A stretch of DNA of 56,000 bases from Adiantum capillus-veneris (taxonomy: Eukaryota > Streptophyta > Polypodiopsida > Polypodiales > Pteridaceae): assembly GCA_014529385.2 (NCBI GenBank), contig CM043947.1, forward strand, positions 126,730,891 through 126,786,890, given 5' to 3'. Shown piece after piece: positions 19,720-31,325 of the stretch (positions are counted from its first letter, which is position 1; each line of letters begins with the position of its first letter). The translations under genes were made by a program, and so were the position numbers. Below the pieces are notes generated by a model. It saw nothing but the letters and a program-made list of their open reading frames with translations, did not search any database and had not been told where the DNA came from.

Positions 19720-21405
19720 GATCCATCAATGTGGGCAAGGGAGATTGTAACTAAAGGGAGCATTTTTCAGAATTGGGAGCCCCTTAGGGATTGATGTAAC
19801 CCACAAGCAAATATTCATATGGGTGGTGGATAAGGTGAAGAGCAAGATGCAAAGGTCGGAGTATGTGATCCTCCCCTTTGTAAGCAAAATTAATGTTATC
19901 AATTCCTTCTTACTCCTTTATATAGCCTTCAATGGGTTGTTTCTTAAGCTTGGCAGATGCAACTAGAAAGAGTTATTTAAACCAGTTAAGAGACTCTCAT
20001 GGAAGAAGAACACTAAAGACTCTACGCCCTAGTAGTGGACTAAATGGGAGACCGTTGCTAGACTTGTGGAGCAAGGCAGTCTCGAGATTCTTAACCCTAG
20101 CATTCATGCGGAAGCCCAGGGTCCAAGCTTGTGGTTGCACTCACAAAACAGGATCAGGCTTGGGCTATTATGATTAAGGCTATGATAGATAACTCTATGG
20201 TATGCTCAAAAGGTGGTTAGTGGAAAGGGCTTAAAGTGCATGACAAGTTGCTTGCCCCTTGTTGGGCCATCCTTAAACTTGGGGGTATGACGACATGCGG
20301 ACTTGCTCAAAAATGCAACATGGCAAGAGAGTCCTTGGAATGAGGAGAGTTGTTTAGGTACTTTTATAATTCCATAACTCTTCTTGGTTCTCCAAGACTG
20401 GAAGCATCCTGTTGACCCTGTTGGAGAGACTTTTCCCGGAAAATTAATAACAAAGTTATTAAACCTCTTGGTCAACTCTGGGATTACATCAATTGTAATT
20501 GGATGGAAAGGTTACTGATCAACAAAGCTCTAGAGCAGGTTAACAAGTTGTGTTTACCGGATTGTGAATCCGAGTTTCAGTGGAAATCTTTGCAGTGGCC
20601 TAAGAACAACACTTCCTTCTTAAACCTCAAACCAACCAAGGAAGTGTGTTATACACTAATGGATTCAAAGATTTGGTTCTCTCCGCTTAATAAGAAGTGG
20701 GGCAAGCATTGGCCGGAGTCAAGATGGGAGATAGTTGTGAGGAATATTTGGCACCCACCATGGCGACATAGAATGAAGATATTCATGTGGAAGGTTATAT
20801 GGGGAGCCATGCCTACTAGGGTGAAGGTGTTCACTAGGGGAATTGATTCAAATAGATGCCCATAGTGCACATCATCTAGTGAAGACCTCACTCACCTATT
20901 CAAGGAGTGCCCAACGATTTGTGGCCTAGCTGGACAAATCTACAAATGGGTCCATAAAACCTGAAAAATAGGATTCTTCAAGAATGACCTTTTCTTGGAA
21001 AGGAAGGTGTTTAGGAGTCAAATGCTACTCATTGTCACAAAAATTGTGAGATGTTGCTATTTTTGTCATGTTTGGAAGACAAGGAACAATTGGATATTCA
21101 GAGCACATTGGAAGTAGCTAAGTTCACAAAGATAATCCAAGAAAGTAGGAAGGCAGTCATCGCCATCAAGAAACGGATAAACTTTGATGAGTGGAACAAT
21201 GCAATAGGCACCGTTATGACTGCCTCTCTTGAGTAAATGTGTGGGCTCATCACTTGCCATGGGGTGGCTCCCCTTTCAATCGATATAATGATGACCTTTG
21301 GAAGCTATCATGGCTCAACACGAGCATGTCAAGAACTTGTAAAAAAAAATTTATATTAATATATTTAACTCACAATTGTGAGTTTTGCAAAAAAAAAAAA
21401 ACATT
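19720..21405 (+). mobile_element. 5'-truncated LINE, 3' end with poly(A)
   Basis: The stretch near 19790-19900 encodes the conserved LINE segment between RT thumb and zinc-binding region. The zf-RVT-like domain follows at 20503-20950, then an A/T-rich 3' UTR ending TTTTGC and twelve A residues (about 21394-21405). A similar tail, GAGTTTTGCCAAAAAATAA, ends the next LINE-like unit at about 31325. RT core and endonuclease are absent from this strand, so the copy is 5'-truncated. Confidence 0.75.
20503..21236 (+). pseudogene. LINE ORF2 C-terminus, zf-RVT-like domain
   Basis: The first 120 residues carry the plant LINE pattern of alternating Trp residues (FQWKSLQWPK, WHPPWRHRMKIFMWKV, WGAMPTRVKVFTRGI) followed by RCP. 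An in-frame TAG at about 20863 splits the zinc-binding motif; the rest (C, then EDLTHLFKECP) is readable directly after it. A second frame at 21051-21236 holds the C-terminal helical tail (NFDEWNNAI). The domain follows RT in plant L1-type LINEs and probably binds nucleic acid. This copy cannot make an intact product. Confidence 0.75.
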
Positions 21406-21436
21406 TAACTTTGAAATAGAAGGACCCACTGACAAT

Positions 21437-21441
21437 CTAAA
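21437..21441. repeat. Target site duplication, left, element 1
   Basis: CTAAA immediately before the TGTCATAAAA start of the LTR; repeated at 30161-30165. Confidence 0.9.
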
Positions 21442-23036
21442 TGTCATAAAATCTAATATCTAATTAACAAAATGGTTTTCTCATATTGAATTGATCATTT
21501 AATGTGGGAGAATAAACGGGAACAAGGGTTAGGATATAGACATGTGCTTATAGATCTATCTCAACACGGGGCCAATGGTAAAGTGGCCCAAATGAGAGAT
21601 GGTCTATCAAAGTGCAAGGCTAATCAATGGAGCATAAAGACCTTAGGGCTAGCATCATTAAATACCTCCAATAGTTAGTGTTAAAAGTCCTCTGTTGACC
21701 TTAGGTAAGCTAGGGTTGTGCTTGAGGTGGGAACCCGCCGGCCCAAGCTTGAGGGTGCTTGGCATGCCTGATGACTGAGATGCTTGAAGTGCTTGATGAT
21801 TGAGATGCTTGTCATGCTTGAGATGCTAGGGCTGTACTTGAGGTGAGAACCCAGCCCAAGCTTGAGGGGCTTAAGGGCCAAGCTTGTGGTGGTGAGAACT
21901 AGGCCCAAGGTTAAGGGGCTTGAGGTGGCACAAAAGTCAAAGTAAATCCCTACAAGGAGGGGGCGAGCCATGCAAGAAGGGGGAGGTGGTTGCTTGACCA
22001 CTCTCTCTCCCAAATTGCACCCCTTGTCCAAGAGGCAAGTAGGACAAATGTCAAGCCCCTAGCTAGGTTACCCTCATGGTATACCTAAAGCCTATTGGTT
22101 GACCTTCCAAGGGATCCAATGATAATTTAATGATTTAATTAATTGTTTTAGCATTTATCAACCCCTCTCTCTCAAAGGGGAAAGGGGAACACTTGTCCCA
22201 AGGCTACCCTTGTTGCTTGGTATGACTCTTGCTTGTGATTGGCTAGGCATGGAGGAGTCCAATGAGCTTCAAGCATGAGCTACAAGGGGGGGTCGACCAA
22301 AGCAAGTAGGGGGCCTGCTTGAGGAGTATACTCTCCCACACACACTCACACACACTTTCATTGTGTGAAGTGCAAAGTGCAAGAGCTCCCTCTCCTTCTC
22401 CAAGCAAGTAGAGAGGTTGAGAGCCTACTACACCAACACTCTTGGCTATGGAATGCAAATCCAACCAAGAGCCATGCTTCAATGCTTAAGCTTGCCATCT
22501 TCTCCATCTTCATTACTATGCTATTATGTATGCTAGCAAGAAGAGTGATGATAAGTGAGGAACTAGTTCTTTCTCGTATGAAATGTTTCTTCTTCCTCTT
22601 CCATACCCTCATTCCCTACTAGCTCTCTCCACCTTCGAAGGTGTTTGAGGTCTTGGGACTGAAGCTTGGGATAGTTAATGCTTTCCACAAAGTTTATGTT
22701 ATGCTCGTGATGCTTGAAGCTTTCCATATTCATTGCATCACTTAGGTCACAAGGAACACAAAGATTGTATTGTAACAAATCTCTCTTGATGGGAGAAACC
22801 ATAATACAAATGCCTATTAGAGGGGGGACCGGCTCCACATAAATCTGGTCCTCAACTGTTGTCATGTTATCTAAACTCTCTCTCTTGAAAAAGTATTGTT
22901 CATGCCAAGTTAACAAAATGCTATGTTTATGTTGCTACCATCAATTATGTTCAACCACTATGCTCACAAAGTAATTTCACAAAGGTACTCTCTCTAATTT
23001 CTTATATCCTCTAGTTAATAGGCCAATTCCATTACA
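21442..23036 (+). repeat. 5' LTR of element 1
   Basis: It starts TGTCATAAAATCTAATATC and ends AATTCCATTACA. It includes a block of CTTGAG/GATGCTTGA subrepeats (about 21710-21900) and a CA-rich stretch near 22335. It differs from the 3' LTR by many substitutions and small indels, for example an extra GTTGA near 21682. Confidence 0.95.
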
Positions 23037-23037
23037 T

Positions 23038-23049
23038 TGGTATCAAGGC
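23038..23049 (+). other. Primer binding site of element 1
   Basis: TGGTATCAAGGC, one base after the LTR. Element 2 has the exact TGGTATCAGAGC at the same place, so this copy is mutated at two positions. Confidence 0.85.
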
Positions 23050-23451
23050 ATTTGGTTTCTCTTTTCTTGCTTAAGAAGAGAGGTCCTTAAGTAGCTTATA
23101 AATGGTTGATTTTGTTGATTATATTAGGGTAAGTGGGACTGGGATCTATTATTGGTTTTGTTGAGCCCACTATGTGTGATATGGTGGACACCTCGGGAGG
23201 TTTGGACTTAATAATGGAGTATTTTTAGACTTGCCTACGACTTTACCATTATTGAGCCATAAGAAGTCCAAAAGGAGCTAGCCCTCGGCAACTCTGCAAT
23301 ATTAGACCCACTCCACTACTCTCTATAATTAACCACTTCGAGCCGTGGGTGTAGATACTTAAGAGCCGATTTTCAAAGGCTAAAAGGAGTGGCAACTAAG
23401 GTTTTGATTGCCAAAGCATACACTAAGTACGTACACAAATTTTGTTAACAT

Positions 23452-24815
23452 GGCTGACAATAACCAAGAGAGTAGAATGAACATTGATAGCTTTGATCTT
23501 GCACATGAAGATGCTAATGATGATGCCCCATGTTTGTCAATTATCTCGTTACTAGGTTGCAACAAGCTATCGGCAACCCTGCTTTGCAAGCCAAAGTTAC
23601 TCAACAACTTCGTGCTTATGGGATTTCCCTACCTCTCCAAGAGTAGAGAGAGCTTAGAAGCCTCTTGAAGAGACCCCCAAAAGAAGACTCTCTCTTATAT
23701 GAGAGGAGGATCCAAAGAGCAAGAAAGCAATGAAACTTTAAGTTCCTTTGAAGATGTGGCTCCACGAAGACGGCGGTCAGGACGATCGGCAACTCCTCCC
23801 AAGAGGAAAAGATCAACACACAGTCCTTCTCCTTGTTTCCCCGAAATGGAAGAGAGGAAACAAAGGAAGAAAAGGGCAAGAAAGAGGTCACCCTCTTCTC
23901 CTTCTTCTTTACCTTCCTCCTCTTCCGATGAAAGCTATGGCTATTCTCCTAGAGAATACAAGAGGGGAGGACATCACAAATCATACCCTCCATGGTGAAG
24001 GTCACAAAAGCTAAAGAAGTTCAAAGAAGGACAAAAGAGTACCTCTTTTCTCACCTATAATGGCACCTTTGGTGCTACTGACAAAGTGTTGGCCTTCATC
24101 CAGCAATTTGATGTGGCCTTTGGAGACGAGGGCTTCACAAAGTCCTCCAAGCTACGCCATGTAGTTATGCACTTCCAAAAATTGGCTCGTCAATGGTGGG
24201 CTAGCCTTTGTGGCAACGGTGAAGCCCCAAAGACATGGAAAATTCTACGAGTTTCCATCATGAAGCAATTCCTTGCAAGCGATGCAAAGGACGAAGTGCT
24301 TACCAAATGGTGCAGCTTGAAGCTTCTCTCTCATGAATTTATCCACAAGTATGTAGACAAGTTTTGGGATTTACATCTCAAGGCTACTGTCTACCCAAAG
24401 ATAGACTTTTTCGAGCAAAAGCAACAGTTTTGTGCGGGATTACCTAAGAGATGGCCGAGTATGTCAACTCTCAACGGCTCTATTATTGAAGTAATCCACC
24501 ACACCATGGTTGCTTCGCGCAGCAACTTCCAAGAAGGGGCTAGACGGAATGTCAAGCCCATGGAAAATAAAGACAAAAGGTGATGCCAAGGGGAAAACCA
24601 ATGCCCAAAATTCTTCCCAAGGCACTTCCAACAACAACAACAACAATCGGTCCAAGGAGAAGGGAGTTTACAAAGGCAAAAACAAACTCTCTCCTAAAGG
24701 GCTTGAAGCTTTTCGCAAGGACCATAAGTGTTTTAAGTGTGGGAGCAAGGACATGGTTATAGTTCTTGCCCCAAGAAGAATGTTCGCAATGAGACTCCTA
24801 GAGCTTCCACCATAG
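23452..24815 (+). pseudogene. Decayed gag of element 1
   Basis: The start codon and first residues MADNNQESRMNIDSFD match element 2. A frameshift then moves the frame (DDAPCLSII instead of DDAPMFVNYL). The Arg/Ser-rich segment lies at 23699-23998. The capsid core, 24086-24583, has FDVAFGDEG, ARQWWASL, FWDLHLKATV and QQFCAGLP. The zinc knuckle near 24737 (KCFKCGSKDMVIV) has lost its His and last Cys to a frame change. At least four frames are needed to follow the product, so no gag can be made from this copy. Confidence 0.85.
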
Positions 24816-25447
24816 AAGCTCCAAAAGAGGATGCTCATTACAAAGGTGCACCTCTCTCCTATGCTTGGGGAAAGGTAAGAGAGCATGATACCTTCATCTT
24901 GTTTGATCCTGGCTCTCCTCACAACTTCATATCAATAGAGTTGGCCACCAAGTTGGGCATTCGAGCTTTTGAAATCGGAGATGCTATAACGGCCGACAAT
25001 GCTTTCAAGGGACAGCGAGCCTCCATTACTCCCTTGATTCAGAAGTTGAGGCTCCATGTCCAAAGCTATGTCAACAAAGAAGACTTTTTAATCTCTCCTC
25101 TCCAAGATGAGGATGCTATCCTAGGGGCGCCATGATTTGATCGCACGGTTGTCAACCTGAAGTTCCCTGAAAGGAGAATCTACTTCACCTACAGGGGAAA
25201 GAACGTGTATATAGATGCTAGTGAGTGTGGTTGTACTATACCACTTGTAAAGCCTCCTGCTTTTGATAAATTGATGAATATCTCTATTTTTGCGTACATG
25301 ATTTTTGTTAAAGAGTCCCTAAAAGATCCTAATGTTTCATCAAATATAAATGGTAGGAATCAAGGAGACTTACACTTGTCTAATTTTATAAAAGGATTCC
25401 AAGACATGTTCATTGATAATAGCCTTATGGACTTACCTCCAAAATGA
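24737..25447 (+). pseudogene. Protease region of element 1
   Basis: The retropepsin-like part carries ILFDPGSPHNFIS (active-site D-P-G) and LGAP near its end. A TGA at 25133 replaces the Trp codon seen in element 2 (LGAPWFDR) and a TGA at 25445 replaces an Arg CGA codon. Between them lies the protease-RT linker (25205-25447). Confidence 0.85.
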
Positions 25448-25540
25448 GGGGATGATGACCATTGCATTGAGCTCCTTCCAGGAAGCCCACCGCCTAGCAA
25501 ACCTCCCTATGGAGTTTCTCAAGCTCAACAAGAGGACATC

Positions 25541-26798
25541 ATGAGGCAAGTACAAGAATTGGTTGACAAAGGGATGGTGAGACCTAGCTCCTCTCCCTTT
25601 TGTTCTCCAGTCCTTTTAGTGCAAAAGAAAGATTGTACATACCGTATGTGTGTGGACTATCGAGCACTAAATCATATCACTATCAAAAACAGATTTCATG
25701 TGCCTCAAGTAGAAGATATGTTTGATAAGCTACAAGGCTCTACCTACTTCAGTAGGACTGACCTTAAAAGTGGTTATCATAAAATAAGGATAGTAAATGA
25801 AGATATCCTAAAAACCGCATTTTGCACAACGTTTGGTCTTTATGAATATCTAGTCATGCCTTTTGGCTTGACTAATTCACCGACCACGTTCAATCGTCTC
25901 ATGGAGAAAAATTTTAGACACTACCGCAAATTCACTGGAGTGTTCTTTGATGATATCATCATCTACTCCAAGTCTTTGGAGGAGCATAAGCAACATCTCC
26001 AAGTGATTTTCAAGCATTCAGGGAGAACAAGCTTTTTCTCAATCGAAAGAAAAGCAAATTTTTCCTTCAAGAGATTCAATACCTAGGTCATATTATCTCT
26101 CAAGATGGTATCCGTATGGATCCATCGAAGTTAGAGGTAATAAAAGCATGGCCTAACCCAAGGAATACATGAGCTAAGAGGATTTATTGGTATGTGCACA
26201 TATTATAGACGCTTCATAGCAAAATTCTCTCAAGTAGCAGGACCACTACATGACTTAACTAAGAAGAACATTAAATATGTATGGACTGCTAAGGAGCAAA
26301 ATGCTTTTGATAAGCTCAAAGAGAAGCTTACTTCCCAACCAGTCCTCATGCTTCCGGATCTCTCAAAGCCATTCGAGGTCCAATGTGATGCTTGTGGTGA
26401 TCGCCTTGGAGCAGTTTTGCTTCAAGAAGGGCATGCCATAGCCTATGAGAGCCGAAGGTGATGAACAAGTCTTGGGCATTTATGAGAAAGAGCTTTTAGC
26501 TGTTCTACATGCCCTAGACACATGGAAGCACTACTTATTGGGGACTCCATTTATTCTACGAACCGACCATCAAAGTCTCAAATACTTCATGACACAAACC
26601 AAGCTTTTCGACAAACAAATGAGGTGGGAAAATTTTCTTTCACAATTTAATTTCCATATTGCTCACATTGTTGGTAAGCACAATCAAGTGGCTGATGCAC
26701 TTTCACGACCAAAAGTTAATGCGGTGTCTATAGCTACTCACAATGATCTATCTTCTATGATAGATGAGTATGTTACTACCCTGACTTTAGAGACATAA
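25541..26798 (+). pseudogene. Reverse transcriptase and RNase H of element 1
   Basis: The RT segment (25541-26086) has LVDKGMVRPSSSPFCSPV, YRMCVDYRALN and the catalytic VFFDDIIIYS. It then shifts frame within the thumb (KHSGRTSF against FQALKEKKLY in element 2). RNase H continues at 26192-26798 in two frames, with VQCDACGD (first catalytic Asp), EKELLAVLHA, LRTDHQSLKY and NQVADALSR. The catalytic residues themselves are still readable but the frame is broken at least three times. Confidence 0.9.
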
Positions 26799-27346
26799 TG
26801 TCAGCCCTTGCTTTGGGGAAGAAAGAGGAACCATTCACCTTGCAGGATGGTTATCTTCTCCACGACAATAGGCTATGTGTTACCCATTCCCTTCCTGAGA
26901 AAGTTAAGTATGAATCCCATGCTTCTCTCTATGCGGGGCATAGAGGCATTCAACCTACTCTCCGAGGAGTGGAGACGTATTTCAGTTGGCCTACTATGAA
27001 AGTGGACATACAAGAGTATGTTTCAAAATGTGTAGTATGCCAAAAGACGAACTATGATAGAGGGAATCAACCTGGATTACTCCAGCCACCATTGCCTATC
27101 CCAAATTCACAATGGGAGAGTATATCCATGGATTTCATCATTGGATTACCCAAGTCTGTCCCTGGGAATACGAGAATATGGACAATAGTCGACAGGTTTA
27201 GCAAGCAAGCACACTTTATTCCTGTCAAAAAGACTATTAAGGCACACCAAAAGGCAACTCTCTTCATATCACAGATTTTCAAACACCATGGATTACCAAC
27301 ATCCATCGTGTTAGATAGAGATCCTAGAATGACCAGTAATTTCTAG
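26798..27346 (+). pseudogene. Integrase N-terminus and core of element 1
   Basis: The 182-residue frame contains the HHCC zinc motif (ESHASLYAGHRGI and CVVCQKT), the first catalytic Asp in SMDFIIGLP and the second in LDRDPRM. It ends at a TAG (27344) in place of the Trp codon in SNFWKG. The catalytic Glu lies just downstream in the next frame segment. Confidence 0.9.
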
Positions 27347-27376
27347 AAAGGTCTCTCTGAAAATCTAGGAACAAGA

Positions 27377-28207
27377 TTGAATTTCTCTTCGGTCTATCAC
27401 CCACAAACGGATGGCCAAAGTGAGATAGCCAATCTTACGATACTCGATCTACTAAAGACTTATGTTACAGAAGTAAATCAATGCTCACAATGGAAAAAGT
27501 ACTTATTTCTTGTAGAGTATGCCTACAATAACACTGTACATACTTCTATGGGAAAAGCACCTTTTGAAATCATAGAGGGAAGACCTAAAAGTCCCTTACT
27601 ACTTACAGTACATGGGAAGATCTTCGCTGCCGATGAGTATAGCCGTGACCTACAAGAATATTTTCAAAAGATTAAGGAGGCTATATACATCTCTCAACAA
27701 AGGCAAAAAGTTGTTGCTGGCAAGCACAAAAGTGCCTTAATGTTCAAAGAAAATGATTGGGTCTTACTTAAGTTCCCTAAGGCTAGATTAAGGCAAATGA
27801 CGGGCAAAAATCCTACGAGCCATCAAAAGTATTATGCTAAGCTAGCAAAAAGATACTATGGTCCTTTCCAAATCTTGAAGCCTATCAATGAGATGTCTTA
27901 CCAACTCAAGTTGCCCAACCATTGGCTCAAACACAATGCTTTTCATGTGAGCCTACTCAAGCCCTACAAAGGAGAGCCACCAAGTGAACCAATTATTGAA
28001 GACCCTCCCGAAGTTGAAGACCAAGAAGAGGTGCTACAACCCGAAGCTATCCTTCGGCATGAAGACAAGGTATTACGACATGGTAAGATTATCCGATGGT
28101 ATCTTATTAAGTTTAAAAATTATCCTTTCAAATATGCTAGATGGATGCAAGGAATATAGCTGAAGGATAGTATGAACCTCGTCAATGCTTACAATGCTAC
28201 GTTAGAG
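27377..28207 (+). pseudogene. Integrase C-terminus and chromodomain-like tail of element 1
   Basis: It holds the catalytic Glu in HPQTDGQSEIANL, then the GPF-type module (KRYYGPFQILKPI) and a chromodomain-like end (PEAILRHEDK, IRWYLIKFKNYPF, RWMQGI). A TAG at 28157 truncates the tail; element 2 reads on for about 17 more residues. Chromodomains on plant Ty3/gypsy integrases are thought to direct insertion to heterochromatin. Confidence 0.9.
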
Positions 28208-28555
28208 TAAGCACATGTACAAATTTCTTTTAAATGACCAATGTTTTTGTCTTATAAGACTAGTTCTCTTTTTATTGTGCACAAATTTAAATACTATGCA
28301 TGCTTAGAATCATGTTTGTGCTGGCAACATCTCTCAAACACCAAGTAGAATTTGTCACTCTACTTGGCAGAAGGAAATGGACTAAAGAGCAGACATGCTT
28401 GCGGCAGCTATGTCTCCCAAACACGAAATGGATTAGTCATTTATCTTGGAAAGATGTCATAGGGTAAAAAGGGATCCTCTACCCGCTAACCAAGATTGAC
28501 TAATGACTAAAGCTTTATCTCGTCTACCTCATAGTCAAGGATGACTATGATTTCA

Positions 28556-28567
28556 ACAGAGAGGTAA
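28556..28567 (+). other. Polypurine tract of element 1
   Basis: ACAGAGAGGTAA directly precedes the 3' LTR start TGTCATAAAA. Element 2 has AAGAGAGAGGTAA at the same place. Confidence 0.8.
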
Positions 28568-30160
28568 TGTCATAAAATCTAATATCTAACCAACCCAAAT
28601 GATTTTCTCATATTAAATTGATCATTTAATGTGGGAGAATAAACGGGAACAAGGGTTAGGATATAGACATGTGCTTATAGATCTATCTCAACACGGGGAC
28701 AATGGTAAAGTGGCCCAAATGAGAGATTGTCTATCAAAGAGCAAGGCTAATCAATGGAGCATAAAGACCTTAGGGTTAGCTTCATTAAAGACCTCCAATA
28801 GTTAGTGTTAAAAGTCCTTTGACCTTAGGTAAGCTAGGGCTGTGCTTAAAATGGGAACCCGGCCCAAGCTTGAGGTGCTTGTCATGTCTGATGACTGAGA
28901 TGCTTGAAGTGCTTGATGATTGAGATGCTTGAGGTGATTGTCATGCTTGAGATGCTAGGGCTGTACTTGAGGTGAGAACCCGATCCAAGCTTTAGGGGCT
29001 TAAGGGCCAAGCTTGTGGTGAGAACTAGTCCCAAGGTTAAGGGGCTTGAGGTGGCACAAAAGTCAAAGTAAAACCCTACAAGGAGGGGGCGAGCCATGCA
29101 AGAAGGGGGGGTGGTTGCTTGGCCACTCTCTCTCCCAAATTGCACCTCTTTTCCAAGAGGCAAGTAGGACAAATGTCAAGCCCCTAGCTAGGTTACCCTC
29201 ATGGTATGCCTAAAGCCGGCCTTCCAAGGGGTCCAATGATAATTTAATGATTTAATTAATTGTTTTGGCATTTATCAACCCCTCTCTCTCAAAGGGGAAA
29301 GGGGAACACTTGTCCCAAGGCTACCCTTGTTGCTTGGTATGACTCTTGCTTGTGATTGGCTAGGCCTGGAGGGGTCCAATGAGCTTCAAGCATGAGCTAC
29401 AAGGGGGGGTCGAGCAAAGCAAGTAGGGGGCCTGCTTGAGGAGTATACTCTCCCACACACACTCACACACACTTTCATTGTGTGAAGTGCAAAGTGCAAA
29501 GTGCAAGAGCTCCCTGTCCTTCTCCAAGAAGGTAGAGAGGTTGAGAGCCTACTACACCAACACTCTTGGCTATGGAATGCAAATCCAACCAAGAGCCATG
29601 CTTCAATGCTTAAGCTTGACATCTTCTCCATCTTGATTACTATGCTATTATGTATGCTAGCAAGAAGAGTGATGATAAGTGAGGAACTAGTTCTTTCTCG
29701 TATGAAATGTTTTTTCTTCCTCTTCCCTATCCTCATTCCTTGCTAGCTCTCTCCACCTTCAAAGGTGTTTGAGGTCTTGGGACTGAGGCTTGGGATAGTT
29801 AATGCTTTCCACAAAGTTTATGTTATGCTCCTGATGCTTGAAGCTTTCCATCTTCATTGCATCACCTAGGTCGCAAAGAACACAAAGATTGTATTGTAAC
29901 AAGTCTCTCTTGATGGGAGAAACCATAATACAAATGCCTATTGGAGGGGGGACGGGCTCCACATAAATCTGGTCCTCAACTGTTGTCATATTCTCTAAAC
30001 TCTCTCTCTTGCAAAAGTATTGTTCATGCCAAGTTAACTAAATGCTATGTTTATGTTGCTACCATCAATTATGTTTACCTGCTATGCTCACAAAGTAATT
30101 TCGCAAAAGTACTCTCTCTAATTTTTGGTACTCTCAAGTTAATAGGCCAATTCCATTACA
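28568..30160 (+). repeat. 3' LTR of element 1
   Basis: It starts TGTCATAAAATCTAATATC and ends AATTCCATTACA, followed by the CTAAA target duplication. It carries the same CTTGAG-rich block as the 5' LTR. Confidence 0.95.
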
Positions 30161-30165
30161 CTAAA
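30161..30165. repeat. Target site duplication, right, element 1
   Basis: CTAAA, identical to 21437-21441. Confidence 0.9.
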
Positions 30166-31325
30166 ACCTACAAAATTTTGAATTTCCCCTAACTCTATAC
30201 TCCTCTAAAGCTTGTTCTAGAAAGCCAAAATCCCTTATTTGTATGTAATTAATTGATCTTTTATTTGTATAGAACATTTACTAGGGTTTGTGCTAGTTGA
30301 GTGACCGCATCCTTCTCTCTTATAGTTTGCCTACGAGAAGCCAAGAGCTGGAGGGGCTCAAGAGCGATTTCTACGGTAGGTGGTGCACTGGGTCGAATGT
30401 GCTTCAAGGTTTGCTGGGGTGATGAGTTGCCATTGAGGCGGGGTTGTGCCCTAGTGGCGGGGCACCAACTGCCTTGTCTCCTGCATGTCCCCGATGCTCG
30501 CTTTTGCCTCCCTTATTCTTGGCTTCAAGTGGTGCAGCCTCCCTCCATTTTCCCTTACTAGAGACAAAGGTGGCCTATGTCAACTCTTTGTATGGATGCA
30601 ATGGTGTTGGTTTGACCCTTGAGAGTTGGGGACATGCATCCACCGATGGCAACACCTAGTGCATGGTGGAAAATCCTTTGTTCAAGGGTTGGTGTGCTGG
30701 TGGGGATCTTGCTTATTGGTCATGTTTGGAGGTGCGTTGAGCTTTTGTCTTCCCTGCATCTTCTCTATGGGCAGGTTCTGCACAACATCGTGCCAGTCTA
30801 TGGTGATTGGAGGTGCTAGTTTTTTGGTTGGCTCTTGATCAAGCTGGTATGGTATGATATGGCTCTCTAGTTTAGGGTTCATCTGGGTTCCCTGGTTGTG
30901 AATTTGGTTGGGTTTGACTTTTGCTTGTGAGGTTGTTGATGGTAATTCCTTGGTGGCAGCGCACTGCTCGTCGATAATATGTGGTGGTCCTTTTAGGTCA
31001 TGGTGTGTCTCGATGGCAGCGATACCTCCATGGTAGCAACCTGGGAGATCACTTCAGTGATGGGAGGTTGGGCCTTGCCCTCTTCTTGGCAATATATGTA
31101 GTTTGATTTTGTTAAATCTGGTTGTGGTTAGGGTTTCCCTCCCTTTTTTTGGCTAGTCATTTACAAGGTTATTTGATAAGATTTTGTATGGGTGGCTCCC
31201 TGTAGAGCCAATCTCCGTTGTTGATGTTTGATGCATCCATGGCTTGTTTCAAGCATGGACTTCTATGTAATTCTTTTTTCTTATTAATTTACCCACTCAC
31301 ACTTTGAGTTTTGCCAAAAAATAAT
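30166..31325 (+). mobile_element. Plus-strand LINE-like 3' tail
   Basis: The last part reads GGTGGCTCCCTGTAG, then an A/T-rich stretch and CTCACACTTTGAGTTTTGCC followed by AAAAAATAATAA. The tail of the LINE ending at 21405 has the same order (GGTGGCTCCCC, TTAACTCACA, GAGTTTTGC, poly-A). This suggests the 3' UTR of a related LINE. No coding motif is visible in 30300-31150. It abuts, tail first, a LINE in the opposite orientation. Confidence 0.45.

Larger units (their letters stand above)
21442..30160 (+). mobile_element. Ty3/gypsy chromovirus, element 1 (complete structure, decayed coding)
   Basis: The 8719-bp element has LTRs of 1595 and 1593 bp, TG...CA termini, a CTAAA target duplication, an initiator-tRNA-Met-like primer site and a polypurine tract. 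Gene order is gag, protease, RT, RNase H, integrase, chromodomain-like tail. Its coding region is a damaged copy of the family represented by element 2. Many stops and frameshifts break it into short frames. It separates a plus-strand LINE tail on its left from a second LINE-like tail on its right. Confidence 0.95.

Noticed and set aside
22365-22622. 85-residue frame inside chromovirus LTRs (also 29501-29746 and its reverse copies) as a gene
   Set aside because: It lies wholly in LTR sequence, is not consistently conserved as a frame and has no motif.
30301-30838. Overlapping plus-strand frames as a host gene
   Set aside because: Cys/Trp-rich frames in three registers without known domains; the region ends in a LINE-like tail and is better read as LINE 3' sequence.
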